Shown here: piece by piece, positions 1-10,656 of the stretch
Position numbering within the stretch: position 1 is the stretch's first letter
Layout of the letters: each line of letters begins with the position of its first letter
Source: Conchocele bisecta
Lineage: Eukaryota; Mollusca; Bivalvia; Lucinida; Thyasiridae
Direction: 5' to 3'
NCBI GenBank assembly: GCA_029237695.1
Contig: CM055278.1
Coordinates: 68,439,188-68,503,187 of the forward strand
DNA length: 64,000 nucleotides
Made by a program: the position numbers and the translations under genes
Notes under the pieces: model-generated
What the model was told of the DNA's origin: nothing
What the model saw: the letters and a program-made list of their open reading frames with translations, nothing else
The model's database searches: none

Positions 1-775
1 TCAAGAGGAAATATAGGTCAAGGTCAAATAAGATCAGGGGTTATTGATGTGCATCACTAGTGATGAAGTTGTCCAAGTATGGTGGTGTACGGCCAGTAGT
101 ATTGCATATACAAACTTGACTAAAAACCTTAACCAAGGTTGACTAAAAACCTTAACCAAGGGGAATTAACCAAGTAATTCAAGAGGAAATGTAGGTGAAG
201 GTGAAATATAGATCAGGGGTTATTGGTGTACATCACTAGGAGATGAAGTTGTCCAAGTATGGTGGGTGTAGGGCCAGTAGTATTCCATATACAAGCTTGA
301 CTAAAAACCTTAACCAAGGCGTGACGGTGACGCCGATGCCGACGCCGGGGTGACAACATAAGCTCTAACTATTCTTCGAATAGTCGAGCTAAAAACCTTA
401 ACCAAGGTTGACTAAAAACCTTAACCAAGGGGAATTAAGTAAGTAATTCAAGGTTAAATGTAGGTTAAGGTCAAATATATGTCAGGGGTTGTTGATGTAC
501 ATCACTAGGAGATGAAGTTGTCCAAGTATGGTGGGTGTAGGGCCAGTGGTATTCCATCTACAAGCTTGAGTAAAAACCTTAACCAAGGGGAATTAAGTAA
601 GTAATTCAAGAGGAAAGTAAGTAATTCAAGAGGAAATGTAGGTCAAGGTCAAATATAGATCAGGGGTTATTGATGTACATCCCTATGAGAAAAGGTTGTC
701 CAAGTATGGTGTCTGTATGCACAATAGTATTCCATGTACAAGCTTGACTAAAAACCTTAACCAAGGTTGACTAAA
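1..775. repeat. Degenerate tandem repeat, four ~180-bp units
   Basis: A block containing 'gtccaagtatggtg', 'gatcaggggttattg' and 'aaaaaccttaaccaagg' recurs with its anchor near 70, 250, 520 and 698. Spacing is ~180 bp, except that the second interval carries ~90 extra bases (about 319-408, 'cgtgacggtgacgccgatg...'). Units have small indels and substitutions. The array probably continues left of the window. No coding content is seen. Confidence 0.8.
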
Positions 776-1124
776 ATATTTGGTGATATGAACGAGGCTG
801 GATTTTTCTTTCTTAGGAGTAAGAAAACCTATTGTTTAATTCATGCAGAACCAGTCCCACAGCATCCATACGATTAGTGAAAGTAGGAGAGACTGGCCTT
901 ATTGGATGGCATTCGGTTAAATTATATAGTAAAACTATTTGGTGTGGTCTAACCTCAATTGAGACAATAGAAAATCAATACTGCCGCCAATAAATATTGG
1001 ATAATGCAATTTTGCCATCTGCAATAAAACAGAAAGTAAATGATATTTTCATAAGTTTTCGTAAATTGACGCATTTGGCAGTGTTTTGTACATCAATTAG
1101 CGCTGCGTTTGTTAATAATAACTT
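776..1124. other. AT-rich interval, nothing recognised
   Basis: No repeat shared with the rest of the window and no convincing open frame or splice signals were seen between the tandem array and the left inverted repeat. Confidence 0.5.
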
Positions 1125-1560
1125 ATAGTTGGGGGGCTTAATCTAAAAAAAACACCTTAATTGTTCACATTTGTCTATAAGCACCATTTTTGGACTAGTG
1201 CAAGATATGACCATGACATTTCATTTTTTCCCGGGAGCCAAGCTGGGCTCATGCTGTGGCGGCCATATTTGACAATTCAAGATGGCCACCATCCAGATTG
1301 AGACAGTGCAACAACTTGACAACAAAAAGTAGTAGAATAATAAATGAAAACACTTTATATAGGTGTTCGAGTACGTGGAGTCCATTTCCAGCGTTATTTT
1401 GTCACTTCGAGGTCAAGGTTACATGCTAAGGTCACCGTCAAGGCATTTTGGCACAAAATATTGATATTTCGAGACAATATCTTACATATATATATATATA
1501 TTAGGTTTGATTATAATATCCAGGAATATAAATTAACATTCATTATTTGTGCTTATTGAT
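1125..1560 (+). repeat. Left inverted-repeat arm flanking the decayed transposon
   Basis: Shared blocks such as 'ttgttcacatttgtct', 'atgacatttcatttt', 'gggagccaagctggg' and 'gctgtggcggcc' run in the same order on the minus strand at 4870-5265. Further in, 'ggagtccatttcc' and 'gctaaggtcac' also match. The arms are inverted and face a common interior holding the nuclease-like pseudogene. They may be long terminal inverted repeats of one ~4.1-kb element, or two separate MITE copies that landed in opposite orientation. Confidence 0.7.
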
Positions 1561-1671
1561 TTAATTAGTTTATAGCCCGAATCATGACCCTGATCACGCT
1601 TATGACTTGCTGCTCATATCACGCGGGTGCTGCAAAAAAAAACTTAGTCATACCGAGTGAAAATGGTGTAA

Positions 1672-3860
1672 GTGCCAACGCAGTTTGCAAATTGGCAGTG
1701 TGTCAGTCGTGATGTGACGAAGCTACTCATGCAGTTCCAGAGGTGGCGTAGTCGTCATCAGGTGTCACTCGTTTCTCTCTCAGTGTTGAGGAGGGGAAAT
1801 GCGTACTCTCATTATACGTCCAATGTGCAGGGGCCGCATGAGTCGTTTGAGATGTGGAGCAAAAGGAAATCCGCTGATGTTCCCATAATCAAATGTTGGT
1901 CGTTGGTGATCGAACTTGAATTATTGATGTGTGAAAGAGGGTGACTTTCTTCTCTACGTACAAGTGTGTGATGAGCTTTGTGCCTGGTTCTTTGTCCTGG
2001 ACCACTCCAATTATGCCCGCTGGTTACCAATTCACGTCAGAGATATGGTCGAGCTCGCTGTGAAACATCCAGCAGTGTATGCGGAGTATTTGAATGGAAA
2101 CTTCACGGTCCAAAGATCCAAGCACAGGTTCAGCATCATGGCAAACGACCAGTCCCACGAACAGAGCAACAAACTTCTCCAGGGAAATGGTGGAGCTTCT
2201 GACTTGTATGATGACACTGATGCCATAGAATTGTACATGTTGGCTGGGCCAGACTGTGTCAGAATGATTGAAGAGTTTGAAGGTATCCATAAACTTACTT
2301 CAGCAACAACTGGTCACCACGAGGAAGCACGTAGCCTACAGTCTAGGTTTCTCAATGACGTGCAGGCATGAAGGTGGTAGTCGGATTGGGTACTACATTC
2401 TCAACTACAGATCATGATCTTGTTGCTCTTGATACACGCTGCATGATGGAGCATGATGTAGTCGTGTCTCTATCTCAAATTGATGAGGTTGGTAAGGCAC
2501 TTCATGATGAATATATGAATACACGGCTAGACAAGGTGACAGTTCCTCTGTCTGATACAAAGGAACACTGTTTTTTTTCACTTCAATCACGTCCGGATGC
2601 GGATATGGCAAAAGTCACCTTCTTTGTCACATCGCAGTTCGCTCAGGGCTAGGACAAGGTCGGACATCCTCGCGTGCATCAACGCGCCAACTTGCAACGC
2701 AATCCAGCCAGAGAAGCGACAATTCATGTGGTCGACATGGCTGCTATCATCCATATGGTGCAACCAACCAGAGCGGCTACATTTACTGAGTATGTATCCC
2801 TAAACATTGTGCCATTTCGTAAAGCACAGATGACTGCGACGGTTGAACGCATCGATGCTGTCTGGGACACATATCCCGACAATTATTTGAAATCACTGAC
2901 ACAGCAGCGGCGTGAGTCAGGTGCACATATTAGATTAGAACCAGATGGAAATGGCAACACTCCCATCCCCAAACGGGACTGGCAATTGTACCTAAAAAAT
3001 GCAGAAAATAAAAGAGCTGTTCTCATTTTCAGCAAACAGCTGGCGAAGACCGACATTGATGGAAAACGCCTCCTCAGCACTGAGTCTGAGATGGTGCTCT
3101 CCAACAAACCATTGATGTGTCGGCACTCAAGCCATGTAACCATGTAGAGGCTGACACACGAATAATCCTGCATCTATTTCATGCCTCATCTCAGGATCAC
3201 GAGAAAGCATTTGTGTGCAGTGTCGATAGTGATATCGTCGTTCTTGCCATCGCTTTCTTTGAACATATGGACCATTCTGAGCTTTGGATTGGCCTTGGTA
3301 AAGGAAAACATTACCGAGAAATTCCGGTGCACAGCATCTACTCTGCATGGTACAGTATACCAGGCCTGACAGAGATGCTGATTGCACTGACAGTAGAACC
3401 GGAGTCTTTAAGTCTGGAATCTGTTCACATGTAGCGCATCGAGCAATTAGTTGTGCTCATGTATAGCAAGATGTGTGGTTCAGCAAGTGTGAACGAAGCT
3501 AGGCACTATCTCTTCTCCAATGGCAGTCGTTCGCTCAATAATATTTCGCCTACCCATGCTGCTCTCTTTGAGCATGTCAAGAGGTTCGTGCTCCAATCCA
3601 GTTCTGGAACCAGTCCATCTCTTGCCACCAGACAATCCCTGTTTTTAGTCACTGAGGAACATGAGCGCAGCAAGCAATGGCTCCCTTTCTGGACCACTCT
3701 CGCAGATGCAAGTAAGTTCCGTGCACTCCTCTTGCACTGTAGCTGCACAAAAGTGTGCAATGGGAATTGCACGTGCTGCCGGTCAAGTCTTCGTTGCAAG
3801 GCACTGTGCAAGTGCGAGGGTGGCTGCGTAAACAATGATGAATGGACGACTGATGGGTGA
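1672..3860 (+). pseudogene. Broken transposon protein: PIN/XPG-like nuclease region plus Cys-rich tail (Academ-like)
   Basis: I recognise a repeat-encoded metazoan protein family broken across frames. Frame 1 ends near 1944 with 'VIELELLMCERG'. Frame 2 (1931-2371) carries 'FFVLDHSNYARWLPIHVRDM' and 'DQSHEQSNKLLQGNGGA'. Frame 1 resumes at 2368-2652 ('LVALDTRCMM') and 2674-3120 ('ERIDAVWDTYPDNYLKS'). Frame 3 (about 3117-3434) has 'EADTRIILHLFHASS' and 'VDSDIVVLAIAFFEH', the acidic residues expected of a PIN/XPG-like nuclease fold. A stop at 3432 separates the tail (3453-3860), which ends in a Cys-dense stretch ('HCSCTKVCNGNCTCC' and following). At least three frameshifts and one stop show it is dead. 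XPG-like nuclease plus Cys8 finger is described for Academ DNA transposons, so Academ is my inference. The family match is from memory, not from a search. Confidence 0.6.
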
Positions 3861-4869
3861 GCAATGATGGTAGAAAAAAACACGTAAATATAGCCAATTT
3901 GTAGTGGGAAGGAAACATGTTATAGATGCCATGTTATTATTATTTTCTAGAATAGTAGCACATTTTGGTTTGATTACATTCCCAGGTTTGCAGAATAAGA
4001 GGAATCGAATAATGTTATTATGTAATAAGAATAACCCTTTAACAATCAGAATATATGCGATAATATATGTGTACTTAACTGCTGCCGTGGAGATTGTCTC
4101 CGCCACAGTTTATGTACATATTTATCACATACATGTATATTCTGCATTTCCCTTATATTATGATAGCTATCAAGATCAGTTTCTCTCACCCTTGGCTTTG
4201 ATATTATGATCGCTTTTGTCCCGTTCCGAATGTAGTGTTCTGTAGACTTGATGTCTGATATAAATAATGATAATGATACTGACTTTCATGATATAGCATA
4301 GCCCTGCGAGTTTACAATATCTTTATACCCACGTTTTGAAAAATAGTTGCGTATATTGTTTTAGTCAGGAGTTTGTTCATCCGGGCCAACGTCCGGGGTT
4401 TAAGAGGTTAGGGGCGTGGCCTAACACAAAAGATTATTTTGATTTATTCCGTAAGCTCATAAATTGTATTGATGTTTAGGGGCTTTTTCTTTGATCTTCA
4501 AACAATGGAAATACCGCATAAACCCAAACTGTCCGTCCATCCGTCCGTCTGGCTGTCCATCACAAATCTTGTTCCGCCTCCTCATTCATTAATGACAGTA
4601 CACTGTTAAAACGTTGTATGTGGGTTTCTTGGGGAATGCCAATTAGGCCAACTTTTTCACATTTGGGCTGTGACCTTCATGGGTGACCTGAAGGTCAAAG
4701 CAGCTAAGCGGGCATTTGAGACCGCCTTTTTCCTAGTGTTTAAATAACAAAGTATTGTTCATGCAGTAATACTATTTGAATGATCAATACGATAGATACA
4801 AACAGATACAAGCTAGTTTATGCATTGCTTACAACGTTGACTTTCACCTTGTTTGAAGTGATAATATCC
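3861..4869. other. Non-coding interior/flank of the decayed transposon
   Basis: AT-rich sequence with a short 'gtccgtccatccgtccgtc' tract near 4530-4550 and molluscan-repeat phrases such as 'gacctgaaggtcaaag' near 4685. No coding sequence is supported. Confidence 0.5.
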
Positions 4870-5265
4870 CCAATGTCATTCAAAAACCATATACAGTTCA
4901 CCTAATATATTTAATATTATGGAATCGGACTCCAAAATGGTAATTCCATCATTTGTGCTTGGCTCGAAATAAGACATATTTTTGGGCATAAATGACCTTG
5001 AATGTGACCTTAGCACGTGCCCTTGACCTCTAATCTCCAAACTAACAGTGGAAATGGATTCCTCATACTCGAAACCTGATGTATGGCACCACCTAATTCC
5101 GGATGGCGGCCATCTTGGATTTTCCAATTCGGCCGCCACAGCGAGATCCCAGCTTGGCTCCCGCAAGAAAATGAAATGTCATCGCCATATCTAACACTGG
5201 TCCAAAACTGGTGCTTGTAGACAAATGTGAACAATTATTTGACCAAGGCCCCTAACTATTAACGA
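4870..5265 (-). repeat. Right inverted-repeat arm, partner of 1125-1560
   Basis: Its reverse complement aligns with 1125-1560 over several hundred bases. The best part is about 5090-5262 ('tgttcacatttgtct', 'gggagccaagctggg', 'gatggccgccatcc'). The outer edges of both arms show 'tagtt-gggg'. Open frames on the minus strand here are repeat sequence, not genes. Confidence 0.7.
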
Positions 5266-5439
5266 ATATTGGAAAACCTGACCATTTTTTTAGAGTACCG
5301 GTGTAACAGGAAATCTGCCCCCACCCTGGAAATAAATCTCCCCCCCCCCCCCCTGCTTAGGCCTAGGAAATATTCCCCCCCGCCTGGAAATTCTCAGGGG
5401 AGATTTTCCATCGAAATATCCCCCCCCCCCGCACGATCT

Positions 5440-6420
5440 CCATATGCATAGTGGATATGGACGTCTCTTTGTAGACAAGAATAGGGGGGGGGGGGGGGTG
5501 GGGGGAGTATTTCTGATGAAACAAAATAATGTATGTTGGTGTAGAACAGACAGCATGTGCCTTGTATTAGTGGGGGGAGGGGAGAGATTTCCTAGGAAAT
5601 ATCCTCCCCCCCCCTCCCCCCGCCATCTACCATATGCATAGTGGATGTGATTGTCTCTTTGTAGAGAAGAATAGCAGGTGATTGCGGGAGTATTTCTGAT
5701 GAAATGAAATGTATGTTGGTGTAGAACAGATAGCATTTGGCATGTATTGAGGGAGAGGGGGGGGGGGGGGGGGAGAGATTTTCCTAGGAAATATCCCCCC
5801 CACCAACCATCTAATCTACCATATGCATAGCGGATGTGAATGTCTCTTTGTAGACAAGAATAGCCCACGATTGGGGGAGTATTTCTGATGAAATGTATGT
5901 TGGTGTAAAACGGATAGCATTTGGCATGTATTTAAGGAGGGTGTGGGGGGGAGATTTTCCTAGAAAATATTCCCCGCCGCCACCATCTACCATATGCATA
6001 GTGGATGTGGACGTCACTTTGTAGACAAGAATAGCCCACGATTGGGGGAGTATTTCTGATGAAACAAAATAATGTATGTTGGTGTAGAACAGACAGCATG
6101 TGCCATGTATTGGTGGGGGTGGGGGGGGGGGAGATTTTCCTAGGAAATATTCCCCTCCCAACCATCTACCATATGTATAGCGGATGTGAATGTCTCTTTG
6201 TAGACAAGAATAGCCCACGATTGGGAGAGTATTTCTGATAAAATGAAATGTATATTGGTGTAGAACAGATAGCATTTGGCATGTATTTAGGGATGGTGGG
6301 GGGGAGATTTTCCTAGGAAATATCCCCCCCCCCACCATCTACCATATATGCAAAGTTGATGTGAATGTCTCTTTGTAGAGAAGGAGAAGAATAGCAGGTG
6401 ATTGGGGGAGTATTTCTGAT
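5440..6420 (-). repeat. Left satellite arm of the foldback element (~5-6 units)
   Basis: Anchor 'catatgcatag' or a variant recurs near 5450, 5635, 5822, 5995, 6170 and 6345, a period of ~175-185 bp. Each unit also has 'ctttgtagacaagaatag', 'gagtatttctgatgaaa' and a G-run followed by 'agattttcctaggaaatat' and a C-run. All units read in one orientation, opposite to 6421-8740. Confidence 0.85.
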
Positions 6421-8740
6421 GAATATGGTAGATGGTTGGGGGGGATATTTCCTAGGAAAATCTCCCCCCCCCACACCAATACATGCCACATGATATCTGT
6501 TCTACACCAACATACATTATTTCATCAGAAATACTCCCCCAATTGTGGGTTATTCTTGTCTACAAAGAGACATCCACATCTGCTATGCATATGGTAGATG
6601 GTTGGGGGGGGATATTTCCTAGGAAAATCTCCCCCCCCCCCTCCTTCAATACATGCCAACTGCTATCTGTTCTACACCAACATACATTATTTCATCATGA
6701 GGGAGGGGGGGGGGGTATTCTTGTCTACAAAGAGACATTCACATCCACTATGCATATGGTAGATGGTTGGGGGGGGATATTTCCTAGGAAAATCTCCCCC
6801 CCTCCTCACCAATACATGCCACGTGCTATCTGTTCTACACCAACACACATTTTTTCATCAGAAATACTCCCGCAATCGTGGGTTATTCTTGTCTACAAAG
6901 AGACATTCACATCCGCTATGCATATGGTAGATGGTTGGGGGGGGATATTTCCTAGGAAAATCACACGCACCCCTCCCTCAATACATGCCAAATGCTATCT
7001 GTTTCTACACCAACATAATGATTTCATCATGAGTGTTGGGGGGGGGGGGGGTTATTCTTGTCTACAAAGACATTCACATCCGCTATGCACATGGTAGATG
7101 GTTGGGGGGGGCGGGGGGGAATATTTTCCTAGGAAAAATCTCCTCCCACCCCCCACCAATACATGCCACATGCTACTGTTCTACACCAACATACATTATT
7201 TTCTCATCAGAAATACTCCCCGAATCGTGGGTTATTCTTGTCTACAAGAGACAAATCACTGCTAATGCATATGGTAGATGGTTTAGAGGGGGGGGGGGGA
7301 ATATATTTGTAGGTGATCTACCCCCCCTCCCCCCCCTCCCAATCAATACATGCCTAAATGCTATCTGTTCTACCCACCATACATTATTTCATCATCATGA
7401 GGGAGGTGGGGGGGGGGTATTCTTGTCTACAAAGAAGAAAATTCACATCCGCTACGCATATGGTAGATGGTTGGGGGGGGGGGGTGGGGGGGGAGACATG
7501 CTATCTGTTCTACACCAACATTACATTATTTCATCAGAAATACTCCCGAATCGTGGGTTATTCTTGTCTACAACGAGACATTCCACATCTGCTATGCATA
7601 TGGTAGATGGTTGGGGGGGGGGGGGGGGGGGGGAGGGAATATTTTGTAGGAAAATCTCCCCCCCCCTCCTCAATACATGCCAAATGCTATCTGTTTCTGC
7701 ACCAACATACATTATTTCTTATGAGGAGGGGGGGGGGTATTCTTGTCTACCAAGAGAAATTCACATCGCTACGCATATGGTAGGGGGGGAATATTTCCTA
7801 GGAAATCAGAAATACTCCCCCAATCGTGCGTTATTCTTGTCTACAAAGAGACATTCACATCTGCTATGCATATGGTAGATGGTTGGGGGGGGATATTTCC
7901 TAGGAAAATCTCCCCCCCCCCTCCTCAATACATGCCAACTCTATCTGTTCTACACCAACATACATTATTTCATCATGAGGGAGGGGGGGGGGTATTCTTG
8001 TCTACAAAGAGACATTCACATCCGCTATGCATATGGTAGATGGTTGGGGGGGATATTTCCTAGGAAAATCTCCCCCCTCCCCACCAATACATGCCACATG
8101 CTATCTGTTCTACACCAACACACATTTTTTCATCAGAAATACTCCCGCAATCGTGGGTTATTCTTGTCTACAAAGAGACATTCACATCCGCTATGCATAT
8201 GGTAGATGGTTGAGGGGGGGGGGGAATATTTCCTAGGAAAATCTCCCCCCCCCCCTCCCTCAATACATGCCAAATGCTATTTGTTCTACACCAACATAAT
8301 TATTTCATCAAGAGGGAGGGGGGCGGTATTCTTGTCTACAAAGAGACATTCACATCCGCTATGCATATGGTAGATGGTTGGGGGGGGGGGGATATTTCCT
8401 AGGAAAAACTCCCCCCCTCCCTCAATACATGCCAAATGCTATCTGTTCTACACCAACATACATTATTTCATCACGAGGGAGGGGGGTTATTCTTGTCTAC
8501 AAAGAGACATTCACATCCGCTATGCATATGGTAGATGGGGGTGGGGGGGGGATTTCCTAGGAAAATCCCCCCCCCCCCCCCCCCCCCCCCCCACCCCCGC
8601 CCCCCCCCCCCCCCCCCCCCCGCAATATGCGTCATATGCTAACTGTTCTACACAAACATTTTCACTTGATCAGAAATCTTCCCCCAATCTTGATATTCTT
8701 GTCTATCAAGGGACTTACACTATGCATATGGTAGATTGGA
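6421..8740 (+). repeat. Right satellite arm of the foldback element (~13-14 units)
   Basis: The complementary unit ('ctatgcatatggtagatgg', then G-run, 'atatttcctaggaaaatct', C-run, 'catgccaaatgctatctg', 'attcttgtctacaaagagac') repeats from about 6421 to 8740. Some units are truncated, for example around 7490-7500 and 7785-7810. A C-run of more than 50 bases with few interruptions lies near 8569-8622. Long frames across the array (up to 281 codons at 7033-7878) are repeats with variable homopolymers, not genes. Confidence 0.85.
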
Positions 8741-9194
8741 GTGAGGTGATTTTTTATGTTCCCCTTTATTTTTATTATACTACCAAATGACATACATTGT
8801 GCCTATGTGCACATGTTTGGTGGGAAATAATTCTGCTTTGTAGCATTCAAACACAAACTTTTGGGTGGGGGGGGGAGAATTACCAGGGTGGGGGGGGGGG
8901 ATTTATTTCCTAGGGTCGAGCCTGGAAATATTCCCCCTGGGGGGAGAATTTCCTAGGAAATTCTTCCCCGGGGGCGGAATATTTCCAGGCTTGACCCTGG
9001 AAATCTTCCCTCGCGGGGGGGGAAGATTTCCAGGGGGGAAAATTTCCTGTGACACCGGTACATGTAATCATAAATCATTGGTTTGCAGTCTGAAGTTACT
9101 TTCATTTAATGAATGTTTTATTATTTAATTAGCCTATGTTAATTAAATCAGAGACAAATAATTTAAGCATGTATATTATAATATCTTCTATATT

Positions 9195-10350
9195 TTTTTA
9201 CAGCCCAGAGTCAGATAACCTCCGTCATGCGGTCCAAGCTGGAAGTCCAAAAACCGATGCAGAAACTAATCACGGCCAAACTCCAAAAAGACGACGAGAA
9301 TGTAATCAGCTACCTGAAATGCGTGTACTATTTAAGTAAGAGGGAATTACCAAAGGACGAGTTCAGTCATATAGTAGATTTAGCAGAAATGTTAGGTGTT
9401 GATCTAGTAAAGGACAGCAGTTTCACATACACATCCGCAACCAGTGTGACTGATTTTCAGTCTGCAATCACAAGTGTTGTATTAGAAAATAAGTTGAACG
9501 CGCTCTCTACTTCGGGAATCTATTTGTTAATGATAGACGAAAGCACGGACAATGCAAACAGCAAACGATTACTTGTATATGCGCAGTATTTCACAAAGAT
9601 TTGGACAGCAATGTGAGGGAACTGCGGATGCTGAGACGATCGTCAAGAAAGTATTAGGCGAAATTGAAATAAAAGGGTTGGACATTAAGAAGCTTGTAGG
9701 AATGGGGACCGATGGTGCCAGTGTGATGACTGGTCGTAAGAAGGGAGTTGTCGTGCGTATGCAGGAGCATTCACCAGCCATGATCGGGGTACACTGTGCT
9801 GCACACAGGTGCGCGCTTGCAGCATCACAGGCTGCAAATGGATTACCACAGATGGCACATTACTCCCGCGTTGTGTCAAACGTATTTTATTACTTTAGTA
9901 ATTCAGCGCTATGATCTAACAAACTCCGTGAAATACAGAACATTTTGGAACTCCCTCAGTTAAAGTATGCTGAAGTTCATTCCGTCCGATGGTTAAGTTT
10001 GGAGAACGCCGTCAGTGTCATCTACCGCACGTATCCAGTGTTGTGCATGGCCTTGTCACACGAGGCGACAACCAACCACACTGCCAAAGGCCTGTGCCAG
10101 GAAGTACACCAGTTCCGCTTTATAGTTATTACGCACCTTCTCATGGATGTATACAATTTCTAGGACGTTTGAGTAAGGTCTTCCAAAACAAGCACGTGGA
10201 CTATAGTAAAATTCAGCCGATGGTGGAATCCACATGGGAATCACTCAACGATTTATGTGAATGTGAAGGCGTCCTCGTAGACAAATTATCTCAGTTTGTG
10301 GAGAAAAATGATGATGGTAAAGTCTCTAAGAGAAAAAAACACACTTCTCC
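9195..10350 (+). pseudogene. Broken hAT-type transposase (DUF4371/RNase H-like)
   Basis: Consecutive frames encode a hAT-superfamily transposase core. Frame 2 (9227-~9600) includes 'YLLMIDESTDNANSKRLLV', the DEST motif typical of DUF4371-type hAT proteins. Frame 3 (~9600-9911) has 'KKLVGMGTDGASVMTGRKKG' and 'VHCAAHRCALAA'. A stop at 9912 is read across in the same frame into 'KLREIQNILELPQLKYAEV' and 'HSVRWLSLE'. A second shift near 10155 returns to frame 2 ('LGRLSKVFQNKHVDYSK', 'MVESTWESLNDL'). Two frameshifts and a stop make it inactive. A splice-acceptor-like 'tttttacag' precedes the coding segment at about 9203. The C-terminal dimerisation region is missing beyond ~10340. Related host genes exist (ZNF862-like), but the lesions argue for a transposon relic. 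Confidence 0.75.
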
Positions 10351-10419
10351 CACTTCCCCCTGTGACTTCCCCCTAAAATTTGGAGCTAGATTGAACCCTG
10401 ATATAGGAAACCAAAAATG

Positions 10420-10605
10420 TTGTCTGCTCTTGTGTATAATTTGTCTTCTTTCTCAATAAAAACATGTATTGACAACACCTTAAAATCATTTTCAAGGAAA
10501 TGATTCTAAAGTACGTGTTGTCAAATCATGTGTTTGACGAGTAAAAAGGAAAGTATAAAATAAACAGCAGACAACAAACTTTAATTCTGACAGCATTATC
10601 ACTTT
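10420..10605. mobile_element. Palindromic MITE, family F (copy 1)
   Basis: The core is an imperfect hairpin: 'acaccttaaaatcattttc' facing 'gaaatgattctaaagtacg', with 'caataaaaacatg' and 'cagcagacaacaaa' outside. The same structure recurs at 16684, 37298, 49063 and 55128. It lies directly downstream of the hAT relic and ~50 bp beyond the NEPRO-like stop codon. Confidence 0.7.
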
Positions 10606-10656
10606 ACTTTTAATTTCCAATTTCCATCATGACACCAATATAAGTCTTAGTAAGGG

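Larger units (their letters stand above)
5296..9060. mobile_element. Foldback-type element with inverted satellite arrays and TA target duplication
   Basis: The ends are 17-bp inverted repeats with one mismatch: 5298-5314 'ccggtgtaacaggaaat' and 9042-9058, whose complement reads 'ccggtgtcacaggaaat'. Both are flanked by TA (5296-5297, 9059-9060), a likely target duplication. Subterminal regions (5315-5440 and 8860-9040) hold C- or G-runs and the palindrome 'tttcctaggaaa'. The interior is two tandem arrays of a ~175-bp unit in opposite orientation, meeting near 6420. I see no transposase, so this is non-autonomous. It resembles foldback elements, in which tandem repeats form the long inverted arms. 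The superfamily is unknown. Confidence 0.75.

Noticed and set aside
5290..6338. Minus-strand frames of 175-192 codons
   Set aside because: Same satellite, other arm.
7033..7878. 281-codon Gly/Pro-rich frame
   Set aside because: Lies in the 175-bp satellite arm; openness depends on homopolymer lengths, and peptide motifs repeat with the satellite.
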